Assembly: GCA_023630585.1 (NCBI GenBank)
Contig: CM042545.1
Span: 1,606,415-1,670,414, forward strand
Source of the DNA: Cranoglanis bouderius
Lineage: Eukaryota; Chordata; Actinopteri; Siluriformes; Cranoglanididae
Direction of reading: 5' to 3'
Length of the DNA: 64,000 nt
Shown here: positions 21,452 to 31,800 of the stretch, piece by piece
How the letters are laid out: each line of letters starts with the position of its first letter
Position numbering within the stretch: the stretch's first letter is position 1
Position numbers and translations under genes: made by a program
The notes under the pieces: model-generated
Seen by the model: only the letters and a program-made list of their open reading frames with translations
Database searches by the model: none
What the model was told of the DNA's origin: nothing

Positions 21452-23182
21452 TTGCCTCTTACCACGCTCTCGTCTCAGTTCTCATTGGATGTGACTTCTG
21501 CCAAGACTGCCTTCAACAAGGAAAAGCTTGAGGCTTCTGCCAAAGATCCTCGCAAGCTCCACAACATCTTCTCATCTCTTCTCAACCCTCCGGCTTCACC
21601 TGCTTCTTCCTCGCTGTCTCCAGAAGACTTTGCCTCCTTCTATGATGAGAAGATTAAGGAAATCTGCAAGACCTTCCCCTCTACTCAGACTAATTCTATT
21701 CTCACACAGGTGTCTCCTCCTTCTCTGTCACATTTCTCTGTCTCTCCTCCTTCTCTGTCACATTTTTCTACCCTAGCAACACAAGAGATTCAAGAAGTCA
21801 TCCTATCCTGCAACCTTACCACCTGCCCACTGGATCCAATTCCCTCCACATTGCTCCAGACCATCCTGCCTGACCTTCTGCCCTTCATCTCTACAGTCAT
21901 CAACGGTTCCCTGTCATCTGGCCCAGTTCCGGCTTCCTTCAAGACAGCACGGGTTACTCCCATCCTGAAGAAGCCTACACTGGATCCCTCAGACATCAGC
22001 AACTACAGACCAGTATCACTTCTCTCTTCCCTTTCTAAAATACTTGAGCGCGCCGTATATAATCAACTATCTCTTTATCTCTCGCAGAACCATCTTCAAG
22101 ATCCATACCAGTCTGGCTTTAAAGCTGCACACTCCACAGAGACTGCCCTCTTGGCCGTCACTGAAAAACTTCATGCTGGCAGATCAGCCAAACTGACCTC
22201 TGTCCTCATCCTGCTTGACCTGTCTGCTGCATTTGACACAGTCAAACACAAGATTCTCCTGACTACCCTCAAGAGTCTTGGAATTTGCGGAGCAGCATGG
22301 CAATGGTTTGCTTCATACTTGGAAGGTCGTTCGTATCGGGTATCATGGCGGGGATCAACATCTGCACCTCGCAGACTCTCTACTGGTGTCCCACAAGACT
22401 CAGTACTTGGTCCTCTCCGCTTTTCCCTCTATACCCACTCTCTTGGTAAAGTCATCTCCTCACATGGGTTCTCTTACCATTGCTATGCTGATGATACTCA
22501 ACTTGTCTTTTCCTTCCCTCCTTCAGACACCACTGCTTCTGCCCGGATCACAGCATGTCTGACGGACATTTCATCGTGGATGGCAGCTCATCAGCTGAAA
22601 CTCAACCCCAGCAAAACTGAACTGCTCTTCAGCCGAGGAGATTCGTCCCCATGCCAGGATCTCATGATCTCCTTGGACGACTCCATCTCTCCTTCAACTA
22701 CTGCTCGTAACCTTGGGGTAATCGTGGGCAATCAACTGTCCTTTTCATCACATATTACTAATCTAACACGGTCCTGTCGGTTTATCCTTTACAACATTAG
22801 AAGGATTCGTCCATTTCTAACAACACAGGCCACTCAGTTGCTTGTGCAGTCTCTTGTCATTTCCAGACTAGACTACTGCAACTCGCTCCTGGCAGGTCTA
22901 CCTCTGAGTGCCACCCGTCCTCTACAGATGATCCAGAATGCATCTGCACGACTTGTTTTCAACCTCCCTCAGTTCTCCCACACCACCCCGTTGCTGCGCT
23001 CCCTTCACTGGCTTCCAGTAGCTGCACGCATCAGATTCAAAACACTGATGCTTGCCTACAAAGCCAAAAGTGAAAAACAAACAAACAAACAAACAAACAA
23101 AAACAACCCTCCTAACAGCTGCTCTCTTTTCAACAGGTTTGTGTTCAGTGCACTTCGCTGTAGTCGTACGAACCAGAAGTGA
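21452..23182 (+). CDS. LINE reverse transcriptase (L2/CR1 group), partial ORF, 576 residues
   Basis: This is the reverse transcriptase of a non-LTR retrotransposon. Conserved blocks in order: SDISNYRPVSLLSSLSKILE, then LILLDLSAAFDTVKH (first catalytic aspartate), GVPQDSVLGPLRF (normally GVPQGSVLGPLLF), CYADDTQLVF (catalytic YADD), LKLNPSKTE, LGVIVGNQLSF and LDYCNSLLAGLP. The ATG at 21452 is not the natural start, because the protein is truncated upstream. After MLAYKAK the normal C-terminal domain is deleted. The frame runs through an AAAC-type repeat (about 23072-23102) into 3' untranslated sequence, ending CSRTNQK. The glycine-to-aspartate change in the GVPQG motif would probably impair activity. 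Confidence 0.85.
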   Translation: MPLTTLSSQFSLDVTSAKTAFNKEKLEASAKDPRKLHNIFSSLLNPPASPASSSLSPEDFASFYDEKIKEICKTFPSTQTNSILTQVSPPSLSHFSVSPPSLSHFSTLATQEIQEVILSCNLTTCPLDPIPSTLLQTILPDLLPFISTVINGSLSSGPVPASFKTARVTPILKKPTLDPSDISNYRPVSLLSSLSKILERAVYNQLSLYLSQNHLQDPYQSGFKAAHSTETALLAVTEKLHAGRSAKLTSVLILLDLSAAFDTVKHKILLTTLKSLGICGAAWQWFASYLEGRSYRVSWRGSTSAPRRLSTGVPQDSVLGPLRFSLYTHSLGKVISSHGFSYHCYADDTQLVFSFPPSDTTASARITACLTDISSWMAAHQLKLNPSKTELLFSRGDSSPCQDLMISLDDSISPSTTARNLGVIVGNQLSFSSHITNLTRSCRFILYNIRRIRPFLTTQATQLLVQSLVISRLDYCNSLLAGLPLSATRPLQMIQNASARLVFNLPQFSHTTPLLRSLHWLPVAARIRFKTLMLAYKAKSEKQTNKQTNKNNPPNSCSLFNRFVFSALRCSRTNQK

Positions 23183-23263
23183 AGTGTTCATCGATGGAGA
23201 ATTTAAAGCACTCTTGTACGTCGCTCTGGATGAGGGCATCTGCTAAATGCTATAAATGTAACT

Positions 23264-23266
<3 letters not shown>

Positions 23267-23330
<64 letters not shown>
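23267..23330. repeat. (TG)n microsatellite at LINE 3' end
   Basis: About 32 TG units followed by AGAG repeats, inside the direct repeat that bounds the LINE and so probably grown from the element's own tail. Confidence 0.9.
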
Positions 23331-23332
<2 letters not shown>

Positions 23333-23432
23333 AGTGAGAGAGAGAAGAATGAACCGGTCCTGGAAGGCATAGTGACTCATAGTGAGTTCAGAATGTTAGG
23401 GAATACAAAGATGGCGGCGCAGTAGCTTCACT

Positions 23433-23501
23433 GTTGGTGACGTCATGAGCTATCCAGTTATAAATAGAGATCAGTGGTCCGCATTAGCTGACGTCACCAA
23501 C
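23433..23501. promoter_or_regulatory. Inverted pair of CRE sites around a TATA-like box
   Basis: GTTGGTGACGTCA (23433-23445) and TGACGTCACCAAC (23489-23501) are perfect reverse complements. Each contains the consensus cAMP response element TGACGTCA. TTATAAATAG lies between them at about 23458. Whether this is a promoter, a MITE end or chance is not known; the ORF at 23445-23756 that overlaps it has no recognised domain. Confidence 0.35.
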
Positions 23502-24350
23502 GTCTGGACCCGGAGGAGGGCCACAAGGGCGGAGTGTGACATTTGGGACAAGCAGGGAGATGATGCTGGCAAAGTGGGAGGAGGCAATACAACTTCCTGT
23601 TATTTCTATACTTCCTGTGGAGATGTTCATTGGTTTCATGAGTTTGATTCTTCATTGTTCACCCAGTTTATATCGTTACAATACTACCGCGAGGTGCGCG
23701 CGCCCGTGCATGGCTCAGAGGCGCTGTCAGTTGTAATTAGATTGCCTAAAAAATAAAATCAAAACTTTTTATTATTATTATTTCTGACAGGAGTTGGTGG
23801 TTTGTGGCTGGGTGTGTGTGTGTTTTTTTTGTCTGCTTCTTTGTCATGTTACGACATGATTTTATTTTTTTTTTGCTGCTTTCAGTCACTCATGTTAGCA
23901 GGTATTTTCCAGGCTTAGCATTAGCTCAGGAGTATGCTAAAGCACAAATACAAGGCAATGACCAACCGCAAACTAAGTTTAAATAAATAAAATAAATAAA
24001 TAAACTTAATGACTCGGGTGTCTGCATCTCAAATCAACCTATATTTTTATTTTGTAGGGAAAGAAAGTCACGAAAACAGGCAGAAAGCCAGTGAAGTGGA
24101 ATATATAATATCAAGGCTAATCAGCAGAAATGCTGTGGATAGATGTACATACTAACACTGTATTTTGTAGTATTTGTACTTGATATTTGAAGTTAATAAT
24201 ACGTAAACCAAAACTTTGCAACAGTATCAAGCGAAAAGAAATGATGTATCCAGCTGAATTATAGAGAGCTACCGTCTCTGTGCTGGTTCAAAACACTCCA
24301 TTCCTACATGACATGATCTAACAACACAGTAACGGTCCAGCCCAGCTTAC
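23502..24350. other. Unassigned sequence
   Basis: It contains AAAT repeats near 23983 and otherwise nothing recognisable on either strand. If the promoter proposed at 24351-24608 is correct, this is the start of intron 1 of the minus-strand gene. Confidence 0.4.
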
Positions 24351-24608
24351 CCGCTTTCCTCAGCGGAAACGGAAAACAGTCGCAGAGTGAAATTAGAGTG
24401 AAGCGCTGAAATCCCACCTCCAAAGACAAAATCAGCTAGAGGATACTGTCAGTTCCTCCGATATATCCAGCTCTGTGAGTTTTTACTGGCTTGCTTTTAT
24501 AAAGGGTCTGGCTTAACAGGACGCAGGCAGACCAGAACAGAGTGTTTCAGCAAAGTATCAGTGGACCGTATTGAGAGGCGGGGCGGGGGGGGCGGGGCGG
24601 GGCGGGGG
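24351..24608 (-). promoter_or_regulatory. Candidate promoter and untranslated first exon, minus strand (tmem71-like gene)
   Basis: Reading the minus strand: a cluster of GC boxes (CCCCGCCCCGCC type, 24577-24608) is followed about 75 bp later by TATAAAA (plus 24495-24501). A putative start site about 30 bp further on (near 24470) gives an exon of about 120 nt without any ATG. That exon ends in GAAAGCGG/GTAAGC, a good donor at 24351/24350. The order, spacing and strand fit a TATA promoter with a 5' untranslated exon. The tmem71-like gene is the only minus-strand gene seen downstream, about 15 kb away, so the link is inference. Confidence 0.4.
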
Positions 24609-24944
24609 AATTCGCTTGCCGAAATTCAGCCCCAGAGTGCAGTCTGGACGATGAGGCGGGGCGACACATTTTGGGCGGTGTCAATAAAATTCCAGACAGA
24701 AGTGAGTTTTTTTTAAATGATGCTTAATCCAGTTAATCTTAACAGTATGATTCATAGTGGTGAAATCTAAAAAGTTACGGCCACCATTCTCGTAAGTATA
24801 CATGACGACATATTTTCTGACAACGAAAAAAAAAATTAATAAAGAGATACTAAGATAAATATGTAGCTAAATTAATAACTAAATGCAACATCATATACAT
24901 TAATGGTAACACAGGAACACAGGGATAAGGTGTTGAAGTGGGGT
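24609..24944. other. Spacer between candidate promoter and minisatellite
   Basis: The first 80 bp are CpG-rich; the rest is AT-rich with no recognisable feature. Confidence 0.4.
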
Positions 24945-26105
24945 TAGAGTTTACCATGGTGGTAGGCGGGGTTAGGGTGGGTGGGTCTTTATGGTGGTAG
25001 GCGGGGTTAGGGTGGTGGGTCTTTATGGTGGTAGGCAGGGTTAGGAGGGATGGGTGTTTATGGTGGTACCCAGGGTTAGGGTGGGTGTGTCTTTGTGGTG
25101 GTAGGCGGGGTTAGGGTGGTGGGTGTTTATAATGGTAGGCGGATTTAGAGTGGGTGGGTGTTTATGATGGTAGGCGGGGTTAGGAGGGATGGGTGTTTAT
25201 AATGGTAGGCAGGGTTAGGAGGGATGGGTGTTTATGATGGTAGGTGGGGTTAGGGTGGGTGGGTCTTTATGGTGGTAGGTGGGGTTAGGGTGGGTGGGTC
25301 TTTGTGGTGGTAGGCGGGGTTAGGTTGGTGGGTGTTTATAATGGTAGGCAGGGTTAGGAGGGATGGGTGTTTATGATGGTAGGTGGGGTTAGGGTGGTGG
25401 GTGTTTATAATGGTAGGCGGGGTTAGGGTGGGTGGGTCTTTATGGTGGTAGGCGGGGTTAGGGTGGTGGGTGTTTATGGTGGTAGGCAGGGTTAGGGTGG
25501 GTGTGTCTTTATGGTGGTAGGTGGGGTTAGGGTGGGTGTGTCTTTATGGTGGTAGGCAGGGTTAGGGTGGTGGGTGTTTATAATGGTAGGCGGGGTTAGG
25601 GTGGGTGGGTGTTTATGATGGTAGGCGGGGTTAGGAGGGATGGGTGTTTATGATGGTAGGCGGGGTTAGGGTGGGTGGGTTTTTATGATGGTAGGCGGGG
25701 TTAGGGTGGGTGGGTGTTTATGTTGGTAGGCGGGGTTAGAGTGGGTGGGTGTTTATGGTGGTAGGCAGGGTTAGAGTGGTTGGGTCTTTATGGTGGTAGG
25801 CAGGGTTAGAGTGGGTGGGTCTTTATGGTGGTAGGCAGGGTTAGAGTGGGTGGGTCTTTATGATGGTAGGCAGGGTTAGGTTGGTGGGTGTTTATAATGG
25901 TAGGCAGGGTTAGGGTGGGTGGGTGTTCATAATGGTAGGCAGGGTTAGGGTGGTGGGTGTTTATAATGGTAGGCAGGGTTTTGTTTATGATGGTAGAGGG
26001 GATTAGAGTGGATGGGTGTTTATGATGGTAGGCGGGGCTAGGGTGTCGGGGGTTTATGATGGTAGGCGGGGTTAGGGTAGGTGTGGGTGGGGGTGGTGGT
26101 GGAGG
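24945..26105. repeat. G-rich minisatellite, about 33-35-bp unit, over 30 copies
   Basis: The unit alternates between GGTGGTAGGCGGGGTTAGGG, then TGGGTGGGTCTTTAT, and shorter variants with TGGTGGGTGTTTAT or AGGGATGGGTGTTTAT. The array is strongly strand-asymmetric: G-rich on plus and C-rich on minus. GGGGTTAGGGTGGGTGGG fits a four-run G-quadruplex pattern with loops of 3, 1 and 1 bases. The array ends in GGTGGTGGTGGAGGTGGAGG at about 26110. Confidence 0.97.
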
Positions 26106-26496
26106 TGGAGGGGGTCACTGATTTAGGGCTCTTCCTTAGCTCTGGTTGTCCTTCAGGCTGTGACAAGATGCTACAAATCTTATAGCGATGTTTGCACTAA
26201 TGGCTCTGTCACCAGGAATAAAGGGGAGTTCTAATCAGCCGCTCTCGTTCCATAACACACATGCTGTGACTAGCGCGGACAGTCGCCAGTGGTTACCAAC
26301 TACAGTTTCAAACATGCCCACCTCTTAATTTTTTTTGTCACAACTGACTGAAAACTATTTTTATGATGTAATTTTGGACAATATGTTTGATCATTTGGGA
26401 CACATATTTTCATTGGCTTGGACCTTTACTATCATCCCCAATGACACATTTAAAATGCTATTTATTTAATTGTAGCATAATTATTCAGATGTAGGC
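26106..26496. other. Unassigned sequence right of the minisatellite
   Basis: A moderately GC-balanced stretch at 26120-26310 might be unique DNA; the rest is AT-rich. No exon signal I can defend. Confidence 0.35.
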
Positions 26497-26543
26497 CTAA
26501 GAATGAACTTTTCCATGATATTCAAATTTTTTGAGATGCACCT
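26497..26543. mobile_element. Solo right terminus of Tc1 family I
   Basis: AATGAACTTTTCCATGATAT, then TTTGAGATGCACCTG, matches the outer right terminal repeat of the element at 7078-8585. Flanking TA follows. No other part of that element is present nearby. Confidence 0.65.
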
Positions 26544-26749
26544 GTATATATCAGTTGCTGTAGTGAATGCTGGTGCTTATAGATATTATTTATTAAATGA
26601 TGAAAAAATCTGACACTTGGAGGCAATAGATATGATTGAATTTTATTCATGTTCACAGAGAAAAATATGTACAATAAGCTGTTTTCAAAATGGGGAAATG
26701 ATGAATGTCACACAAATTAAGAGTATTGTTTCATCTGTTCTCCAGACCA

Positions 26750-28090
26750 TGGTTCACATGATCATACTGCCGAGCAACTTCTCCTGTTGGCGAGTTAAAG
26801 TAGTCTTTGTACAGTTCTCGGACATTTTGTGTCTCCACAGATGCTCCTGCCCCCTACAATGTTCAAAACCTTGTAGTGTTCGCTCACAATCATGGCCATC
26901 CTCTGTGGCATGATCCTGGTCATTTCCGTTTGAGTGTAAATAACTGTACAGTGCACAAGCCGCTTTGACAACTTTGTCAACTTTGTCAACAACAGCTGGT
27001 TGAACCTGTAAACTTCTTCTGAAAACACTGAAGCGTTGGCTGAGGATGCCAAAGGCATTTTTAGAGATGCGCCATGCCCGAGACAAGCGATAACTGAAAA
27101 TTCTCATGTCTGTGGGTATGGCCGGAGGAGATATGGTTTCAGAGGAAAAGCTTCATCCGCCACAATGACGTGATTAACGTTTCCCAGCTCAGGAGCACCT
27201 GGAAGATCACTTGGTGGTGGAACATTCAGAGTTCCATCTCTGAGTGCCTTTCCCAGCGCAGAATTGGCAAAGATGCTTCCATCACTGTTGCTACCATAGC
27301 TCCCCAGTTCAACCACCAGGAAGCAGTAATCAGCATCAACTAGGGCCAGCAAAACTACCGAGAACATACCTTTATAATTATAGTAGAGTGAACCAGAGTT
27401 TGCAGGGGCCTGGATGAATATGTGTTTCCCATCCATAGCTTACAAGCAATTAGGGAAATTCCATCTATCATGGAACCTCCTGGCTGTATTCCTCCACATC
27501 TCTTCCGTAGGCACTGGCAAATGTTCATCTTTGAGGCAATGCCAAACTGCATCACACGTCTCATTCACAATCAAATACACAATTGACACGCCAAATCGAA
27601 AGCTGGATGCAATTGTGTGGTACGAGTCCCCAGTGCTTAGAAAACTGAAAAATAAATAGACAAATACTTGTTTTTAGATCACCAGACTCCACACAACAGC
27701 ACTTTATTTTTTTTTTTTTTACAATACTCATATTCAAGTGAATAAAAAAGTAGATGAACTCACCGTAAACAAATGGCTAAACGCCGCTCTGGGTCGATTG
27801 GTTTACGGTAGTGTGTTTGTTCTTTTGTCAGTGAGGGCGCCAGCAGTTGAAGTAAATTTTTGAACTCACTGACGGACATTCTAAAGTACCACCAAAAACG
27901 TTCATTATACAGCTTCAGCTCTTGTATCAGTTGATAGAACTCCCCATGTTCTTCTCTTCTCTTAACTATGGGATGTATCCAATATCAGCATCTTTTACGT
28001 GGTCTTTCCTCATTCAACAGAACAATTATTTATTCATCGCTGGTGCTGCTACTGCTGCTGTTGCAGCTGCTTGAAAAATCCATGTTCTGT
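26750..28090 (-). pseudogene. PIF/Harbinger (HARBI1-like) transposase pseudogene with one intron
   Basis: Read on the minus strand: start near 28083, RFWWYFRMSVSEFKNLLQLL (about 27902), HYRKPIDPERRLAICLR, an intron, then FLSTGDSYHTIASSFRFG, WNFPNC, AMDGKHIFIQAPANSGSLYY (first catalytic aspartate of the DDE nuclease), LALVDADYCFLVVELGSYGS, NHVIVADEAFPLKPYLLRPY, a frameshift near 27107, then MRIFSYRLSRAWRISKNAFG. In-frame stops interrupt it after SDE near the start, at RC/Y, and just before AMDGKH (about 27441). The 119-bp intron (27645-27763) has GTGAGT and TTTTCAG boundaries and preserves phase, forming an arginine codon across the junction. The domestic gene harbi1 is excluded by the stops. 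Confidence 0.85.
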
Positions 28091-28343
28091 TAGCCAGTTC
28101 GCAAAAAGTTTGTGAACGGCTTTTTGCAAACACGCAAATACTGGCTCTCTTGTTCTTCTCAGTGATAAGCAGGTGTCAGAAACGGAAAGTTGTGCAACAC
28201 CACCTTGTATTTCTGCTTTTCAATAAGCGCCATCTACTGTCAGGGAGTGAATTTGCACTTTCATTCAGCGCTTCGCTCGTATTTAACTCATGGGTGTGAA
28301 CACAAAAAAAAACGTGTTGAAAAACGGATCATTTAATGCGCTG

Positions 28344-28372
28344 AAACAAATGTCCCGGTGTAAACAGGCCTT
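28344..28372. repeat. Probable Harbinger terminal inverted repeat
   Basis: Reverse-complemented this reads TAAGGCCTGTTTACACCGGG, a terminus style known from fish Harbinger elements, placed upstream of the transposase pseudogene. The opposite terminus was not found. Confidence 0.4.
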
Positions 28373-29049
28373 AAGGAGAAACTGAAGGAACTGGCCAAAT
28401 TGCTTGGATTTTCCCATGGTATCAATGGCAAAAAGTCACTCTCTCCAAAGGTATGCCGTTTTATAGACACAGGTATTTTCCCAGTTAAGTCCTAATGATA
28501 AAATTTGGCTTTTAAAAATCGTTATGTAAATTTCTGGAATCTTTCAGCCTGTTTAAAGAGACAGTCAACTTGGTTTATGTAAACCTTTGACCCACTAGAA
28601 TTCTGAAATAGTGAATTAAATCAGAAATGTGTGAAATTGTGAAAAACTGAGATTTAATATCTTTAGCCTAGGTTTAGGTAAACCTTTGGCTTTAACTGCA
28701 TCTCTTGTTTGGATCATTTCTGATTTTAAAAGCATTGACTTTAGGTGCAATTTCATTCCCATCCTGTACATCTGGAAGCAATAGTTCATATTTTCATAAG
28801 CCAAGTAGTAATACAAAAAAAAAGTATCTAATCTATAATTTAATAAAAGGGTTCTCCTTGTGACTGTCTTCTTTGAATTCTTTTTAAAAAATAGTTTTCT
28901 CTAGGTTTACCTTTTTTTCTTGAATGTAGAAACTGGAAGTAACTTCCAGAAACTGAGCTAGTAGCATATTGTGGAGGTCAGACTTTTTATTTCACACTGC
29001 CTGTGACTAATTTATTCAATTCACACTAGTTATAATTCATTCAATGTGT
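28373..29049. other. Unassigned AT-rich spacer
   Basis: No transposon terminus or coding signal is recognised. Confidence 0.4.
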
Positions 29050-29290
29050 CACAGTGGCAGATACAAATCAGCAAAACCAAATCAACAGGCAAAATCATAC
29101 ACAGGAAACAGGCTAGGTTCAGGTGATCAGCAAAAAACTGGAACTAGGCAAAAACTATAATCGTGAAACCAGAAAACAAGAAACAAGATCAAAAACCTGG
29201 TAGCCTTAAACAGAGTGCAAGGCTTGGCAACGACAGGTATAAGACAACTGAGCGTATACTGTATGCCATGAATATGATGTACTTTAGTCT
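29050..29290. mobile_element. Gypsy leader-like fragment
   Basis: CAAGGCTTGGCAACGACAGG (29219) and the following ACTGAGCGTATACT resemble 10677-10722. The A-rich, CAG/AAAAC-rich style resembles the non-coding leader left of the gag fragment. No coding sequence. Confidence 0.4.
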
Positions 29291-29784
29291 TACAATGGCA
29301 CCCATGTTTTGGCCATCATGGCCCCTGTAGCTTCATCACCAGCTGTTGACACTCCCAGCCATCTCTCCTGCCATCCATACAGCTAAGTACATTATTGTGT
29401 AATTGTTCTGGAGAAGGAGGCCCTGCTGTGCAAATCTAAGTCAGTCCACTGAAAAAAATAGTGTAGTTTATTTTTTCATGTTTATTTGAGTGTTTTAGTT
29501 TTTGTTTCTTTTTAATCACCTCAGAATATACAGATGTGTCTACTACATGCTCTCTATAAAGAAGAGACACAATTGCTGTTAGCTGTAGATTTGTTTCTGA
29601 TAGTGTTGAACCAGAAAAAAACCTTGACTATTGATTGTTCAATATCACCTTTCAGACCATAAATCAACCAATCTTCACCAGCAAAATGTAATAACTTTGA
29701 GTACAAAAAAAATAACTCAATTAAGATTCAGGCACATTTTGCATTTCCAGAAAAAACTATAATTTTTTTCTATTTTTAAATTCT
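29291..29784. other. Unassigned sequence
   Basis: No feature recognised. Confidence 0.4.
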
Positions 29785-31022
29785 ATTTTCAAAAGATGGA
29801 TATGAGATGAGAATTTAGGATCTTAGCTTTCATTTCCTGGTATTTACATCTAGATGTGTTAAACAACATAAAACAGAACGTTTTGTATCAGACCACCCCA
29901 TTTTTAAGTGAGTAAAATGATAGAAACAGATTAGTCTTGAAGTAAATTAAAGTAAATGACACTTAATATTTGGTTGCACATCCCTAGATTGCAATAACTG
30001 CATCAACAAAAAACTTTATCAGGGGGAAAGTGCAAGGTTTTAGACTGACCAAGTCAATCAGCAGACCTTAACCCAATTGAGCATTAATTTTTTTCATTTA
30101 CCTCCCTGAAATGAGTTTTTGAAGGGTGGGATGTCTGATAAAGATTAGTGAGGCTGTTCCAGAAGCCATGACACTACCTCCACCATGTTTCCCAGATGAG
30201 CTTGTATGTTTTGGATCATGAGCAGATCCTTTCTTTCTCCCCACTCTGGCTTTTCCATCACTTTGGTAAAGGTTAATCTCGGTTCCAGAACTTTTGTGGC
30301 TCATCTCTGTATTTCTTTGTGAATTCCAATCTGGCTTTCTGATTCTTACTGCTAATGAGTGGTTTGCATCTTGTGGTATGGCCTCTATATTTTTGCTCTT
30401 GAAGTCTTCTTTGAATGGTGGATCGTGATCCCTTCACCCCAGCCCTGTGGAGGTTGTTGGTGATGTCACTAACTGTTGTTTTTAGGTTTTTCTTCACAGC
30501 TCTCACAATGTTTCTGTCATCAGCTGTTGTTGTTTTCCTTGGCCGACCCATTCAGTGTCTGTTGCTCAGTACACCAGTGGTTTCTGTCTTTTTCAGGACA
30601 TTCCAAATTGTTGTATTGGCTATGCCCAATGTTTGTGCAATGCCTCTGATTGATTTTCCTTATTTTCTCAGCTTCAAAATGGCTTGCTTTTTTCCAATAG
30701 ACAGCTCTCTGATCTTCATGTTGGTTTATCCTATTTAACAACAAATACAGTCTTCACAGGTGACACCCAGGGCTCAAACCAAGAGTAGACATTAAGAGCT
30801 ATTTATTGTTTAAACAATAAATTGAACAGGACACACCTGGGTAACAAGAAACATGTTCTATATCGTTTAACACATCTACATATAAATACCAGGAAATAAA
30901 AGCTGAAATTCTAAACTGTCTTCTCATATTCATCTTTGATCTCAAACCCAAATGTCTTCAGTCTACAGCAAAAACAACTGAATTGACCTTGTCATTCCAA
31001 CAGTCTCAAAGAGGACTGTATA
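29785..31022 (-). mobile_element. Tc1-like transposon, family C, nearly full length, dead
   Basis: Inner terminal repeats lie at 29785-29890 and at 30880-31022 (ATCTCAAACCCAAATGTCTT toward AGAGGACTGTA). The outermost left bases are lost. The minus-strand transposase is split. 30744 to about 30555 holds the N-terminal DNA-binding region, with a stop after LKLRK. 30551-30273 holds the second binding region MGRPRKTTTADDRNIVRAVK and a TRCKPLISSKNQKARLEF block. 30304-30098 is a decayed DDE remnant. Fragments of the same family lie at 3009, 18588, 48073 and 48770. Confidence 0.8.
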
Positions 31023-31039
31023 TACAGTGGAGACGACAT

Positions 31040-31330
31040 TGAAATCTGGGATCTGGGATCTTCTACTGTGTTCAGATGGCATTCCGATGGATTTGATCTA
31101 AAACGGATCATAAGGTTTTGCACAAACTTGTGGAGTCCGTGCCAGCTCGAGTGCACACTGTCATTAAAGAAAAAAGGGGACGTACCAAATACTAAGAAAC
31201 TCTGAAATTCATGTTAACAATTCGGAGATTCTACTTTTTAATCAAGTTGTCATCAATAATATAATTTGTAATGAAAATTGTTTAAATTAGAAAATAATGC
31301 AAAATAGAAGCATTTTCACTAGTTGCAAAC
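31040..31330 (+). mobile_element. Tc1-like 3' end, separate family
   Basis: The plus strand encodes a typical Tc1 transposase C-terminus (KLVESVPARVHTVIKEKRGR, then TKY and a stop at about 31192). AT-rich 3' sequence follows. The rest of the element is missing. Confidence 0.65.
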
Positions 31331-31443
31331 CATGGATGTCCTGGAAAAGCCCAGATTTATGTTTACTTTCTATGTTTGTTGAGCTGAAATAATTAATAAC
31401 CGTCAGACTAAACCATTTTTAAGGAGGGGAGAGGAAATGTCTT

Positions 31444-31572
31444 TCACGAAATCGCATGTTTTTGTGGTTTTCATTAAACTCTCAGTCATACAAGCTAAAG
31501 CTGTAATATATATACTATAATTATTCATAGAGTAGGGGCCTATCCCCCTATATAGCATAACTACCCATAAAA
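31444..31572 (-). repeat. Interspersed repeat copy, Tc1-free (empty site)
   Basis: The reverse complement of this stretch matches 37960-38010 plus 39586-39650, that is, the two flanks of the Tc1 at 38011-39585. It includes AGGCCCCTACTCTATGAATA and GAAAACCACAAAAACATGC. This copy lacks the Tc1. Confidence 0.75.
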
Positions 31573-31800
31573 AAATAAAAAAATAAATAATTTGATTTAA
31601 TTTTTCTTAAACATTTCAGTTATTATTTTTTTAAACTGCTGGACGTAAGCTTAATTAATGGTTTTGAATCATGCATAAATGTATTTTTTCCCTTCAGACC
31701 TGTAAAGCCTTTAAGAGTATTTGATAGTGATTTATTATAGCGGTACTCTTACAGTGGAAGGGGCGATATCACGCTTTGTCTGGACTCAAGCTGACACTTT

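Larger units (their letters stand above)
21348..23347 (+). mobile_element. L2-type LINE, 5'-truncated, with 20-bp flanking repeat
   Basis: The insertion is bounded by AATGAACCGGTCCTGGAAGG at 21328-21347 and again at 23348-23367. The coding part begins within the endonuclease-reverse transcriptase linker (ERRWRKTHPDTD, about 21417), shifts frame near 21470, and continues as the long frame at 21452-23182. The 3' end carries CGCTCTGGATGAGGGCATCT then GCTAAATGCTATAAATG, and a terminal (TG)n tail with AG-rich end. The endonuclease domain is absent, so the copy cannot move on its own. Confidence 0.85.

Noticed and set aside
24960..26100. TTAGGG-containing array as an interstitial telomere
   Set aside because: The unit is 33-35 bp with TTAGGG only as part of it; there are no consecutive TTAGGG repeats.
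26750..28090. Host gene harbi1 instead of a transposon
   Set aside because: Several in-frame stops and a frameshift show it is a decayed transposase copy.
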